A stretch of 64,000 nucleotides of DNA from Streptomyces sp. NRRL F-5122 (GCF_001507435.1 NZ_LMWH01000139.1:1-64000); one strand, 5' to 3'; numbered from the stretch's first letter, positions 42,485-51,535 are shown. Numbers and translations are program-made. The notes: generated by a model not told the origin, from the sequence alone.

Positions 42485-42496
42485 CTACGCGCGTAG
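42485..42496. promoter_or_regulatory. Nucleoside-salvage palindrome in the add promoter
   Basis: CTACGCGCGTAG lies four bases before the -10 hexamer TATGGT (minus strand, 42480-42475) of the leaderless add gene. Spacing closely mirrors deoC. The divergent hydrolase-like gene starts 85 bp away and could also be affected. Confidence 0.8.
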
Positions 42497-42581
42497 AACA
42501 CGAAGAGCGGCGATGCGTCGATACCCAAAGGTGACCACCGGGACGGGTTTCGTACACCGCTGCTTCTGACACTGTTCTGTC

Positions 42582-43343
42582 ATGGCAGATCAAGCGACGC
42601 CGGTTCGCACGGCCCGGCTGGGGAGGGCGCTCGGCCCGGAACCGGCGACGGTGAACGGAGCGGTGCTGCTCCTGCCGGGAGGCGACGAGATCTCCGCCCG
42701 CAGGCCCTCTCCCCTGATGGCCGCCGTCTCGGTCCGCGCCCTCGGCCGCCGGCTGGCACGCGCGGGCCGCGGCGAGGGGCTGGTCATCCATGTGGTGCAC
42801 TACCGCTACCGCGGCTGGAACGGCAGCGAGGCGCATCTGTCGCAGGATGCCGACTGGGCAGCGGACGAGATCGTGAGACGCCACGGAGACGTGCCCGTCT
42901 GCCTCGCCGGCGTGGGCATGGGCGGCCGGGCCGCGCTGCATGCCGCCGGGCACACTGCCGTCAACTCCGTGCTCGCGCTCGCCCCTTGGCTGCCCGAGGA
43001 CGACATGGCCGCGTCGCCCGAACCGGTGAAGCAGCTCGCCGGACGGCAGGTGCTGATCGTGCACGGCACCAACGACGAACGCACCGATCCCGAGCTGTCG
43101 TTCAGGCTGGCGGAGCGGGCCAAGAAGGCCAATCGCGACGTCTGCCGCTTCGAAGTGCATGCGGACGGGCACGGGTTGCACCAGTACCGGTCAGAAGTGC
43201 AGGCGCTGGCCGAGGACTTCGTGATGGGCGCACTGTTCGGACTGCCTTTCTCCCGACCGGTGCAGGACGCGCTGGCGGCTCCGCCTCCCCTGGGTCTGAG
43301 GATGCCGTTGGCGGCCGGGTTCGGGCGGTCGCTGCGACGGTGA
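42582..43343 (+). CDS. Alpha/beta-hydrolase fold protein lacking the nucleophile
   Basis: The 253-residue protein has the core alpha/beta-hydrolase order: VNGAVLLLPGGDE, the elbow PVCLAGVGMGGRAAL near residue 110, LALAPWLPED, VLIVHGTNDERTDPELS and FEVHADGHGLH with the catalytic-type histidine. In active enzymes the elbow is GxSxG; here it reads GVGMG, so the nucleophilic serine is a glycine. It may be a non-enzymatic binder or use another chemistry. It is divergent from add and ends near a hairpin at 43385-43409. Confidence 0.78.
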   Translation: MADQATPVRTARLGRALGPEPATVNGAVLLLPGGDEISARRPSPLMAAVSVRALGRRLARAGRGEGLVIHVVHYRYRGWNGSEAHLSQDADWAADEIVRRHGDVPVCLAGVGMGGRAALHAAGHTAVNSVLALAPWLPEDDMAASPEPVKQLAGRQVLIVHGTNDERTDPELSFRLAERAKKANRDVCRFEVHADGHGLHQYRSEVQALAEDFVMGALFGLPFSRPVQDALAAPPPLGLRMPLAAGFGRSLRR

Positions 43344-43384
43344 GGGGCGCCGCCGCGGCACACCGTAGGCGGCCGTGTGCGGCT

Positions 43385-43409
43385 CACGGGCGGGCCCTGG
43401 CGGCCCGTG
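43385..43409. terminator. Hairpin between convergent hydrolase-like and LysR genes
   Basis: CACGGGC (43385-43391) pairs with GCCCGTG (43403-43409). It is short but well placed for both convergent genes. Confidence 0.45.
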
Positions 43410-43412
43410 CGG

Positions 43413-44375
43413 TCAGTCGGGCAGGAGCTGTCCTCTCCGTGACAGCAGAAAGCTCTTGAACGCGGCCACCGGCGGCGTGTCGACATGCCCTTCGAGCCAT
43501 GCGACACCGATCTCCCGCACCGCGCGCGGCGCCGTGACGGTCAGTTCGACGACCCCGGGGCGGGGCACGGCGGGCGGCGGCAGCAGCGCCACGCCGAGCC
43601 CCGCCGCCACCAGGCCGCGCAGAGTCTCGGCCTCCTCGCCCTCGAAGGAGACCCGTGGCGTGAACCCGGCCTCGCGGCACAGGTCGTCGGTCATGCGGCG
43701 GAGCCCATAACCGGGTTCGAGGGTCACGAAGGTCTCCTCGGCGGCCTCGGCGAGCCGGATGCGCCTGCGGCCCGCGAGCCGGTGGTCGGCGGGGACGACC
43801 AGCCGCAGCTTCTGCTCGTCGAGGCGGCGCGCGACGAGGTCGGGGGCCTCCGGCACCGGCGAGGTGAGGCAGAGGTCGAGTTCCCCCGCGCGGAGCTTCT
43901 CGAGCATCGCCTCGCCGTAGTTCTGGACGAGGCTGAAGCGCACGCGCGGATGGCCGGCGCGGAAGGCGTGGATCAGTCCGGGCACGGTCTCGGCGCCCAT
44001 CGTGTGCAGAAAGCCGAAGGCGACCTTGCCGGTCGCGGGGTCGGCGTCCGCGCGCACCTCCTCGGCGCCCCGTCCGATCTCGACAAGGGCGCGCTCCACG
44101 GATGCGAGGAACGTACGTCCGGCCGGGGAGAGCGAGACCGTGCGGCCGCGCCGGGCGAACAGCTCGACGCCCAGGTCGTGTTCGAGCCGGACCAGCGCCC
44201 GGGACAGGGTGGACTGCGGGACCTGCATCTCCTGCGCGGCCCGCGTGACGTGCTCCGTCCGCGCGACCCCCGCGAAGTACGCGAGGCGCGGCGCGAGCAG
44301 GGTGACGATGTCTGCTGCGTCACTTGTGTCACCGGATGATGACAGGCCCTTCGCTGAGCTCTGCTGATGCACCAT
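43413..44375 (-). CDS. LysR family transcriptional regulator
   Basis: The 320-residue protein has the LysR DNA-binding domain (LAYFAGVARTEHVTRAAQEMQVPQSTLSRALVRLEHDLGVELFARRGRTVSLSPAG) and an effector-binding domain of the usual length (VPGLIHAFRAGHPRVRFSLVQ, AAGLGVALLPPPAVPRPGV). It is divergent from an MFS transporter gene 63 bp away, the classical layout in which a LysR protein controls its neighbour; the operator should lie in 44376-44438. A Ser/Gly-rich N-terminal extension precedes the helix-turn-helix. Confidence 0.9.
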   Translation of the reverse strand: MVHQQSSAKGLSSSGDTSDAADIVTLLAPRLAYFAGVARTEHVTRAAQEMQVPQSTLSRALVRLEHDLGVELFARRGRTVSLSPAGRTFLASVERALVEIGRGAEEVRADADPATGKVAFGFLHTMGAETVPGLIHAFRAGHPRVRFSLVQNYGEAMLEKLRAGELDLCLTSPVPEAPDLVARRLDEQKLRLVVPADHRLAGRRRIRLAEAAEETFVTLEPGYGLRRMTDDLCREAGFTPRVSFEGEEAETLRGLVAAGLGVALLPPPAVPRPGVVELTVTAPRAVREIGVAWLEGHVDTPPVAAFKSFLLSRRGQLLPD

Positions 44376-44438
44376 GGGAACGATTATGGGGTTTCTGTGC
44401 ATTGGACGCATGAAGACCCGGGTCCCTACGTTCGAGGT

Positions 44439-45695
44439 ATGCCTGCTGCCGATACCGGGGCGTCCACCGTCGTGGGCGCCGACCCCGTCACCGCCGACTC
44501 CCGTATGCGCCCGGGTGGGCCGGGCTACCGCCGGGTGAGTCTCGCCCTCTTCCTCGCGGGCGTGGCGACCTTCGCCCTCCTCTACTCCACGCAGGCCCTG
44601 CTGCCGCTCGTCTCCCGCGACTTCGGGGTGACCGCGAGCGCGGCGAGCTGGACCGTGTCGGGCGCGACCGGCGGACTGGCGCTGTTCGTCCTGCCCATGA
44701 GCGCGCTCTCCGAGCGGTTCGGACGGCGCACGCTGATGACGGCTTCGCTGGCGGTCGCGGTGACGGTCGGTCTGCTGGTTCCCTTCGCCCCGTCTCTCGG
44801 CACGCTGATCGCTCTGCGCGCGGTGCAGGGCGCGGCGCTGGCCGGGCTGCCGGCCTCGGCGACCGCGTACCTGGCCGAGGAGGTCACCCCCAAGGCCCTG
44901 ATCACGGCGATCGGCCTGTTCGTCGCCGGCAACAGCGTCGGGGGCATGAGCGGCCGCGTGATCACCGGCTGGGTCGCGCAGGAGTGGGGCTGGAGGGTCG
45001 CCGTCGGCACGATCGGTGTGATCGCGGTCGCCTGCGCGCTGGCCTTCCGGCTGCTGCTGCCGGAGCCGAAGCACTTCAAGGCCGGCTCGCTGCACCCGCG
45101 CGTCCTCGCCCGCACCGTCCGCGACCACCTCGCCGATCCGCTGCTGCGCCGGCTCTACGCGATCGGCGCACTGTTCATGACGGTGTTCGGCGGGGTCTAC
45201 ACGGTGATCGGCTACCGCCTGACGGACCGGCCGTTCGGCCTGCCCCAGGGCGTCATCGGGTCGATCTTCCTGGTGTACCTGGTCGGTACGGTGACGGCGT
45301 CGACGGCCGGCCGGCTGGTGGGCCGGCTGGGCCGCCGCGGGGCGCTGTACCTGGCGGCCGGCACCACGACGGCGGGACTGCTGCTGTCCCTGGCATCCAC
45401 CCTGCCGCTGGTGCTGCTGGGGCTGGTCCTGATCACCGCGGGCTTCTTCACGGGCCACGCGGTGGCGTCCTCGGCCGTCAGCCACACCGCGAAGCGGGGC
45501 CGCGCCCAGGCGTCCGCCCTCTACCAGTCGGCCTACTACATCGGCTCCAGCACGGGCAGCACGCTCGGCGCGGTGGCCTTCCACGCGGGTGGCTGGGCCG
45601 GAACCGCGGGTATGGGCGTGCTGGCGGTGCTCGGCGTCGTGACCATCACGTTGTTCGGTTCGAGGGCGGCCCGTCTGGCGGTCCGGGTGGCGTAG
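44439..45695 (+). CDS. MFS transporter
   Basis: The 418-residue protein has 12 predicted TM segments and the MFS motif A-like loop SALSERFGRRTLMTASL between TM2 and TM3, with a second copy AGRLVGRLGRRGALYLA in the C-terminal half. It resembles YnfM/AraJ-type drug or solute exporters. Its divergent LysR gene suggests substrate-induced expression. ATG 44439 follows TTCGAGG. Substrate unknown. Confidence 0.88.
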   Translation: MPAADTGASTVVGADPVTADSRMRPGGPGYRRVSLALFLAGVATFALLYSTQALLPLVSRDFGVTASAASWTVSGATGGLALFVLPMSALSERFGRRTLMTASLAVAVTVGLLVPFAPSLGTLIALRAVQGAALAGLPASATAYLAEEVTPKALITAIGLFVAGNSVGGMSGRVITGWVAQEWGWRVAVGTIGVIAVACALAFRLLLPEPKHFKAGSLHPRVLARTVRDHLADPLLRRLYAIGALFMTVFGGVYTVIGYRLTDRPFGLPQGVIGSIFLVYLVGTVTASTAGRLVGRLGRRGALYLAAGTTTAGLLLSLASTLPLVLLGLVLITAGFFTGHAVASSAVSHTAKRGRAQASALYQSAYYIGSSTGSTLGAVAFHAGGWAGTAGMGVLAVLGVVTITLFGSRAARLAVRVA

Positions 45696-45850
45696 CGCGC
45701 GGTGCGGCGGCGGTCTGCGCAAGATCGCGGAAGCCGTCCTCACCTGCCCTTTTCCCCACTCGGGGGGTCGTTGTCAGTGGGCTGCGGTAGCTTCCGGAGT
45801 GCTGGGGCGCGACGATGCGCGACAGGAACGGCCGCTGGGGTGGGTGGACC

Positions 45851-46858
45851 ATGGTTGACGGCACGGCGACGGCGGAGGACCTCGACGTCCTGCTGGAGAA
45901 GCACCGGGTCGAGCTGACCGGTTACTGCTACCGGATGCTCGGCTCCTCCTTCGAGGCGGAGGACGCGGTGCAGGACACGATGGTCCGCGCCTGGCGGAGC
46001 CACGCGAAGTTCGAGGGCCGCTCCTCGCTGCGCTCATGGCTGTACCGGATCGCGACGAACGTCTGCCTGGACATGCTGAGCGCGGGCAACAAGCGCGCAC
46101 GCCCCATGGACCTGACCGAGTCCACACCGCTCGCCCGAGCCGCCCTCGCCCCACGTCCGGACCACACCTGGCTCGAGCCGGTGCCGGACACCCGTGTACT
46201 GCCCGCGGTGACCGATCCGGAGGAGGCCGCGGTGGCGAAGGAGTCGGTGCGGCTCGCGTTCATGGCCGCCCTGCAGCAACTGCCGCCCAAGCAGCGTGCG
46301 GTGCTCATCCTGCGCGAGGTGCTGGCCTGGAAGGCGAGCGAGGTCGCAGAGCTGCTCGACACCTCGGTCCCCTCGGTGAACAGCGCGCTGCAGCGCGCCC
46401 GCGCCACGCTGGCGGAGAGAGGCGGCGAGGGCGCCGACGCCGCCGTCTCCGATCCTCTGGACCCCGAGCAGCAAAAGCTCCTCGAGCGCTATGTGGGCGC
46501 TTTCGAGGGGTACGACATGGAGGCGCTGACGGCCCTGCTGCACGAGGACGCGGTGATGACGATGCCGCCGTTCGACCTCTGGCTGCGCGGCCCGTCCGAC
46601 ATCACCGGCTTCATGACGACGCTCGGCTCCGCCTGCGAGGGCTCCCGGCTGGTGCCGGTCGCGGTCAACGGCCTGCCGGGCTTCGCCCAGTACAAGCCGG
46701 ACCCGGACACCGGCGGCTTCACGGCCTGGTCCGTCCAGGTGCTGGAGATCTCAGACGGCCGGCTCACCGGGTTCCACTTCTTCCTCGACACCAAGCGCTG
46801 GTTCCCGCTGTTCGACGTCCCCCTCCATCTCGAAGGGGAGGCCGACCAGAGCGAGTAG
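45851..46858 (+). CDS. ECF sigma factor with SnoaL-like C-terminal domain
   Basis: The 335-residue protein has region 2 (LTGYCYRMLGSSFEAEDAVQDTMVRAWRSHAKFEGRSSLRSWLYRIATNVCLDML) and region 4 (ALQQLPPKQRAVLILREVLAWKASEVAELLDTSVPSVNSALQRARATL), followed by a SnoaL-like domain at about 220-330 (LLERYVGAFEGYDMEALTALLHEDAVMTMPPFDLWLRGPSDI). Sigma factors of this SigG/SigJ-like type often lack a separate anti-sigma factor and are controlled by the extra domain. ATG 45851 follows GGTGGGTGG. Its last 108 bp overlap the oppositely oriented STAS gene. Confidence 0.9.
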   Translation: MVDGTATAEDLDVLLEKHRVELTGYCYRMLGSSFEAEDAVQDTMVRAWRSHAKFEGRSSLRSWLYRIATNVCLDMLSAGNKRARPMDLTESTPLARAALAPRPDHTWLEPVPDTRVLPAVTDPEEAAVAKESVRLAFMAALQQLPPKQRAVLILREVLAWKASEVAELLDTSVPSVNSALQRARATLAERGGEGADAAVSDPLDPEQQKLLERYVGAFEGYDMEALTALLHEDAVMTMPPFDLWLRGPSDITGFMTTLGSACEGSRLVPVAVNGLPGFAQYKPDPDTGGFTAWSVQVLEISDGRLTGFHFFLDTKRWFPLFDVPLHLEGEADQSE

Positions 46859-47137
46859 GGCACGCAGCGCGGGGGCCGGGTCGCGCAAGCGGATGCGGCC
46901 CCCGGCGCGGCGGACGGCCAGTTGAAGCCTGGCCAGTACGTCCACCGAGGCCAGGGTGACGGGCCTGAGCGCCGCGACGTCGCACACGACGACTGCGGCT
47001 CCGGTGTCCTTCATCAGCGCCCTCATCTCCTCGCCGAGCCGTGCCACGTCGTCCCGCGTGACGGGCCCGGCCACCACGAGTACGGCAGGTGTCTCGGCAT
47101 CCACGGTCGGTAGACCGGCCGGGCGCCCGGTACTCAT
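46751..47137 (-). CDS. STAS domain protein
   Basis: The 128-residue product (MSTGRPAGLPTVDAETPAVLVVAG) matches the STAS fold: AVVVCDVAALRPVTLASVDVLARLQLAVRRAGGRIRLRDPAPALRALLALVGL. STAS proteins include anti-anti-sigma factors, usually phosphorylated on a Ser in the DVxxL.xxDSxG region; here that region reads DVAALRPVTLASVDVLAR with Thr/Ser available. The last 36 codons overlap the end of the convergent sigma factor gene. A longer form starting at about 47236 is possible. Partner kinase not seen in the window. Confidence 0.75.
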   Translation of the reverse strand: MSTGRPAGLPTVDAETPAVLVVAGPVTRDDVARLGEEMRALMKDTGAAVVVCDVAALRPVTLASVDVLARLQLAVRRAGGRIRLRDPAPALRALLALVGLPFEMEGDVEQREPALGVEEEVEPGEPAV

Positions 47138-47390
47138 CGGCACCGGATACGCGCGGGGCGGCTGCATCTCCGGTCGAGGGGAACTCGCCGGTGTCGATGA
47201 CGACGTCGGAAGGCGCGGGAAGCCTGATGGCCTCATCGAACTTGTGCTCAAGGGGCGCTGGACCTCGCCCCCGGGTTGACCGTGGAGCCTGCCGCCAGCC
47301 CGCCGGGGCCGCGCGACCGACCGGGCGGCATGACGAACGGGACCGGCGTCGGTCCGCCGATCCCGTTCACCCGAAAAGGAAAACGCCTGG
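47138..47390. other. Gap between STAS gene and deoA
   Basis: No gene recognised. GAACGGGA (47335-47342) pairs with TCCCGTTC (47361-47368), a probable deoA terminator. Confidence 0.5.
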
Positions 47391-48674
47391 TCAGGCGATA
47401 CGCTCCAGCACGACCGGCCCGGCCGCGAACTCCGGGCCCGGCGCCGCGACGCCGTACGCGCCCTCGATCGCCTCCAGCGCATAGGCGAAGCGCTCGGGGG
47501 TGTCCGTGTGCAGGGTCAGCAGCGGCTGGCCCTGCGTCACCGTGTCGCCCGGCTTGGCGTGCATCTCGACGCCCGCCGCCGCCTGCACCGGGTCCTCCTT
47601 GCGGGCGCGGCCGGCGCCGAGGCGCCAGGCGGCGACACCGATGCCGTAGGCGTCCAGACGGCTGAGGACTCCCGAGGACGGCGCCGTGATCACGTGCTGC
47701 TCGCGGGAGGTGGGCAGCGGGGCGTCCGGGTCGCCGCCCTGGGCCGCGATCATGCGGCGCCAGACGTCCATCGCGGAGCCGTCGGCCAGGGCCTTCGCCG
47801 GGTCCGTGTCCTTCAGGCCCGCCGCGTCCAGCATCTCCCGCGCCAGGGCGATCGTCAGGTCCACGACGTCCGCGGGACCGCCGCCCGCAAGGACCTCGAC
47901 CGACTCGCGGACCTCCAGTGCGTTGCCCGCCGTCAGGCCCAGCGGGGTCGACATGTCCGTGAGCAGGGCGACCGTCTTGACCCCGTGGTCCGTGCCCAGG
48001 CCCACCATCGTGGAGGCGAGCTCGCGGGCGTCCTCGATGGTCTTCATGAAGGCGCCGGAGCCGACCTTCACGTCCAGGACCAGCGATCCGGTGCCCTCGG
48101 CGATCTTCTTCGACATGATGGAGGAGGCGATCAGGGGGATCGCCTCGACCGTGCCGGTCACGTCCCGCAGCGCGTAGAGCTTCTTGTCCGCCGGCGCCAG
48201 GCCGTCGCCCGCCGCGCAGATCACCGCGCCCGTGGTGTCGAGGACGTGCAGCATCTCCTCGTTCGACAGCAGCGCGCGCCAGCCGGGGATCGACTCCAGC
48301 TTGTCCAGCGTGCCGCCGGTGTGGCCGAGCCCACGGCCCGACAGCTGGGGGACCGCCGCGCCGCAGGCGGCGACCAGCGGAGCCAGCGGGAGCGTGATCT
48401 TGTCGCCGACGCCGCCCGTCGAGTGCTTGTCGGCCGTCGGGCGGGACAGCGACGAGAAGTCCATGCGCTCGCCCGAGGCGATCATCGCGGCGGTCCAGCG
48501 GGCGATCTCCCGCCGGTTCATGCCGTTGAGCAGGACGGCCATCGCGAGGGAGGACATCTGCTCGTCGGCGACCTCGCCCCGCGTGTAGGCGTCGATGACC
48601 CAGTCGATCTGCTCGTCGCTGAGCTCATCGCGGTCCCGCTTGGTGCGGATGACGGAGATGGCGTCCATGGCCAT
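47391..48674 (-). CDS. deoA: Thymidine phosphorylase
   Basis: The 427-residue enzyme has the class II nucleoside phosphorylase motifs: LLNGMNRREIARWTAAMIASG, the phosphate-binding KHSTGGVGDKITLPLAPLVAA, SGRGLGHTGGTLDKLESIPGW and VGSGAFMK. It releases thymine or uracil and deoxyribose 1-phosphate, feeding the phosphomutase/DeoC path. ATG 48674 (MAMDAISVIR) is chosen for its GGAAGG site at 5-bp spacing. It follows cdd with a 73-bp gap that contains a hairpin. Confidence 0.95.
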   Translation of the reverse strand: MAMDAISVIRTKRDRDELSDEQIDWVIDAYTRGEVADEQMSSLAMAVLLNGMNRREIARWTAAMIASGERMDFSSLSRPTADKHSTGGVGDKITLPLAPLVAACGAAVPQLSGRGLGHTGGTLDKLESIPGWRALLSNEEMLHVLDTTGAVICAAGDGLAPADKKLYALRDVTGTVEAIPLIASSIMSKKIAEGTGSLVLDVKVGSGAFMKTIEDARELASTMVGLGTDHGVKTVALLTDMSTPLGLTAGNALEVRESVEVLAGGGPADVVDLTIALAREMLDAAGLKDTDPAKALADGSAMDVWRRMIAAQGGDPDAPLPTSREQHVITAPSSGVLSRLDAYGIGVAAWRLGAGRARKEDPVQAAAGVEMHAKPGDTVTQGQPLLTLHTDTPERFAYALEAIEGAYGVAAPGPEFAAGPVVLERIA

Positions 48675-48702
48675 GGCTTCCTTCCGAGGTTCGAAAGTGT
48701 GC

Positions 48703-48738
48703 GGCCCCTGCGCACCACGGGCGTGGCACGCAGGGGCC
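48703..48738 (-). terminator. Hairpin between cdd and deoA
   Basis: GGCCCCTGCG (48703-48712) pairs perfectly with CGCAGGGGCC (48729-48738) in the cdd-deoA gap. It may be a partial terminator that lowers deoA expression within the operon. Confidence 0.65.
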
Positions 48739-48747
48739 GGACGGGAG

Positions 48748-49149
48748 TTACTTGGTGAGATGGTCCGGTCCGAAGGCCTGCGGCAGCATCTCGGAGAGCG
48801 GCAGGATCCCGGCCGGGGTCTCGAGCAGCAGGCCGGGGCCGCCGAACTCGTAGAGCAACTGCCGGCAGCGCCCGCAGGGGACGAGGATCTCTCCCTCGCC
48901 GTCCACACAGGTGAAGTGCGTCAGCCTCCCGCCCCCGGTGTTCTGCAACTGCGAGATCAGCCCGCACTCGGCACACAGGCCGAGGCCGTACGAGGCGTTC
49001 TCGACGTTACAGCCCGTGACGACCCGCCCGTCGTCGACGAGGGCGGCCGCGCCGACCGGGTAGCCCGAGTAGGGGGCGTAGGCGCGGGCCATCGCGGTAC
49101 GCGCCTCCTCCCGCAGGGCCGCCCAGTCGACCGTCGCGGGCGGGGTCAC
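48748..49149 (-). CDS. cdd: Cytidine deaminase
   Basis: The 133-residue enzyme is the small tetrameric type: NVENASYGLGLCAECGLI with the CAE zinc/glutamate motif and VPCGRCRQLLYEFGG with the two further cysteine ligands. It converts cytidine and deoxycytidine to (deoxy)uridine. GTG 49149 overlaps the stop of the upstream permease gene by 4 bp, so uptake and deamination are coupled. Confidence 0.95.
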   Translation of the reverse strand: MTPPATVDWAALREEARTAMARAYAPYSGYPVGAAALVDDGRVVTGCNVENASYGLGLCAECGLISQLQNTGGGRLTHFTCVDGEGEILVPCGRCRQLLYEFGGPGLLLETPAGILPLSEMLPQAFGPDHLTK

Positions 49150-50408
49150 TTGCCCTGCCCCTTCCGGTACGGCAGACCGTCCGCCTTCGGCATCCTCAGG
49201 CTCTGCGCGGACAGCGAGAGCACCAGCAGGGTGACGATGTACGGGGTGGCGCTCACCAGCTGCTTGGGGACCTCGTTGGTGCTGACGTACCAGACGAACA
49301 TCAGGGCCGAGACGACGGCCGTGATCAGCGCGGGAAGGTAGCGCTTGCGCCAGGCCAGGTACGCGGCGCCGAACACCAGCAGGATCGCGAGCAGCAGGAT
49401 CAGCGCGTGCACGTTGGTGGTGCCGCCGCGCAGGTTGAGGCTGTCGGTGTAGCCGAACAGGCCCGCGCCGAGGGCGAGTCCACCCGGCATCCAGTTGCCG
49501 AAGATCATCGCGGCCAGACCGATGTAACCGCGGCCGGCCGTCTGGCCGTCCAGGTACACGTTGGACGCCACGATCGACAGGAACGCACCGCCGAGACCCG
49601 CGAAACCACCGGAGATGATCACGGCGATGTACTTGTACTTGTAGACGTTGACGCCGAGCGACTCGGCCGCCACCGGGTTCTCGCCGCAGGAGCGCAGGCG
49701 CAGACCGAAGGCGGTGCGCCACAGCACCCACCAGGTGACCGGGACGAGGGCCACCGCGATCACGGTGAGCGGCGACAGGTCGGTGAACAGGCCGCCGATC
49801 AGGCCCGCGATGTCCGACACCAGGAACCAGTGCTTCTGGTTCAGCGTGTCCAGCCAGCTGGACAGGCCGGGGATGTCGAAGGTGCCCAGTGAGTCGATCG
49901 GCGGGGACTGCTTGGAGGAGCCCTGCGGCTGGTCCTCGAAGGTGAACTTCGACAGATAGCGCGTGACACCGAGGGCCAGGATGTTGATGGCCACACCGGA
50001 GACGATGTGGTTCACGTTGAAGGTGACGGTGGCGATGGCGTGCAGGACGGCGCCGAGGGCGCCTCCGATGATGCCGAAGACGACACCCGTCCACGGGCCC
50101 CACTGGTAGCCGGCCCAGGCGCCGAACCAGGTGCCGAGGATCATCATGCCCTCGAGGCCGATGTTGACGACGCCGGAACGCTCGGACCACAGGCCGCCGA
50201 GGCCCGCGAGGCCGATCGGGACGGCCAGGCGCAGGGCGGTGGACATCTGCCCGGTCGAGGTGATCCCCTCCGCGCCGCTGATCAGGCGGACGATCGAGGT
50301 GAGCACCAGCACACCCGCGATGACGAGCAGGAGCACGGGGAGAGAGACACGGCGGCTGCCCTTGCCGGGCTGCTGCGCCTTCGGCTTCGCGACGGTCGCG
50401 GTGGTCAT
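49146..50408 (-). CDS. Nucleoside ABC transporter permease 2
   Basis: The 420-residue permease (MTTATVAKPKAQQPGKGSRR) has about ten TM segments and the BMP-type permease signatures GLGGLWSERSGVVNIGLEGMMILGTW, FNVNHIVSGVAINILALG and FGLRLRSCGENPVAAESLGVNVYKYKY. It is the partner of the permease at 50408-51535 and the ATPase at 51532-53193, the RbsC/YufQ-like half of nucleoside importers. Start and stop both overlap neighbours by 4 bp or less. Confidence 0.93.
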   Translation of the reverse strand: MTTATVAKPKAQQPGKGSRRVSLPVLLLVIAGVLVLTSIVRLISGAEGITSTGQMSTALRLAVPIGLAGLGGLWSERSGVVNIGLEGMMILGTWFGAWAGYQWGPWTGVVFGIIGGALGAVLHAIATVTFNVNHIVSGVAINILALGVTRYLSKFTFEDQPQGSSKQSPPIDSLGTFDIPGLSSWLDTLNQKHWFLVSDIAGLIGGLFTDLSPLTVIAVALVPVTWWVLWRTAFGLRLRSCGENPVAAESLGVNVYKYKYIAVIISGGFAGLGGAFLSIVASNVYLDGQTAGRGYIGLAAMIFGNWMPGGLALGAGLFGYTDSLNLRGGTTNVHALILLLAILLVFGAAYLAWRKRYLPALITAVVSALMFVWYVSTNEVPKQLVSATPYIVTLLVLSLSAQSLRMPKADGLPYRKGQGK

Positions 50409-51535
50409 CAGGCAGCCACCTCCTTCTTGTGGTTGTTGTTGCCGGCGGCCGCGGCGGCCAGCTCCGCGCCGACCCGCTTCTGCTGGCGGCGCAGGCCCCA
50501 CTGGCGCACGGCCTCGTAGGAGATGACGACCGCGAAGACGATCAGACCCTGCATGATCGTGGCGATCTCCTTCTCGTACGCGACCGGGGTCGCGTAGTCG
50601 AGAGCCGGGGACGCCTTGTCCAGGAAGGCCCACAGCAGCGCGGCGAGCGCGATGCCGCCGGGGTTGTTGCGGCCCAGCAGGGCGATGCCGATGGCGGTGA
50701 AGCCGAGACCGGCCGGGAAGGTCAGGGCGTAGGTGTGGGAGTCGCCGAGCAGCAGCGGCAGGCCGGACAGACCGGCGACACCACCGGAGATCAGCATCGC
50801 CGTGAAGACCATCTTCTTGGCGTCGACGCCGGAGGCCGCGGCGGCGGTCTCGGAGGCGCCGGTGGCCCGCAGGTCGAAGCCGAAGCGCGTGCGGTTCAGG
50901 ACGAGCCAGTAGCCGATGCCCAGGAGGACGGCGAGGAAGACCAGGCCGTAGATCTCGCCGACGTCGGCGCCGAGGTTGATGCCGGGCACCCAGCCGGACT
51001 CCTTCATCACGCCGGTGGTGATGTTGTCACCGACCAGCACACCGAAGTTGTCGGTGAGGGTGAGATAGCCGATCACGCTGGTGGCGATGGCGTTGAGCAT
51101 GATCGTCGAGACGACCTCGCTGACGCCCCGGGTGACCTTCAGGACGCCCGCGATGCCGGCCCAGAAGGCACCGGTGAGCAGACCCACCAGCAGAAGCATC
51201 GGGACCTGCAGGAAGGACGGCAGGGCCACGTGCGCGCCGACGACGGCGGTCATCATGGCGGCCAGACGGTACTGCCCGTCGACACCGATGTTGAACAGGT
51301 TCATACGGAAGCCGAGGGCCACCGCGAGAGCGGCGATGTAGTACAGCGACGCCTGGTTGATGATCAGAACCTGGATGTCGGAGAACCCCACCTGCTCCAG
51401 CATCAGCCGGTAGGGCTCGAACGGGTTCTTGCCCGAGGCGATCAGCACGATCGAGGTCAGCACGATCGCCGCGACGAGCGCGAGGACCGGACCGGCCACC
51501 GCGAGGAGCGCGCGCTCCTTGTCGAACTTCTTCAT
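50408..51535 (-). CDS. Nucleoside ABC transporter permease 1
   Basis: The 375-residue permease (MKKFDKERALLAVAGPVLAL) has TM segments starting at residue 10 and the family signatures ALGFRMNLFNIGVDGQYRLAAMM, TRGVSEVVSTIMLNAIA and FGFDLRATGASETAAAASGVDAKK. The C-terminus ends in Ala/Asn-rich and basic residues. It is encoded 4 bp overlapping the ATPase gene and pairs with permease 2 to form the channel. Confidence 0.93.
   Translation of the reverse strand: MKKFDKERALLAVAGPVLALVAAIVLTSIVLIASGKNPFEPYRLMLEQVGFSDIQVLIINQASLYYIAALAVALGFRMNLFNIGVDGQYRLAAMMTAVVGAHVALPSFLQVPMLLLVGLLTGAFWAGIAGVLKVTRGVSEVVSTIMLNAIATSVIGYLTLTDNFGVLVGDNITTGVMKESGWVPGINLGADVGEIYGLVFLAVLLGIGYWLVLNRTRFGFDLRATGASETAAAASGVDAKKMVFTAMLISGGVAGLSGLPLLLGDSHTYALTFPAGLGFTAIGIALLGRNNPGGIALAALLWAFLDKASPALDYATPVAYEKEIATIMQGLIVFAVVISYEAVRQWGLRRQQKRVGAELAAAAAGNNNHKKEVAA

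Noticed and set aside
47391..49149. Independent salvage operator before deoA or cdd
   Set aside because: No copy of the palindrome is present; cdd overlaps the permease gene and both genes are probably read from the transporter promoter.
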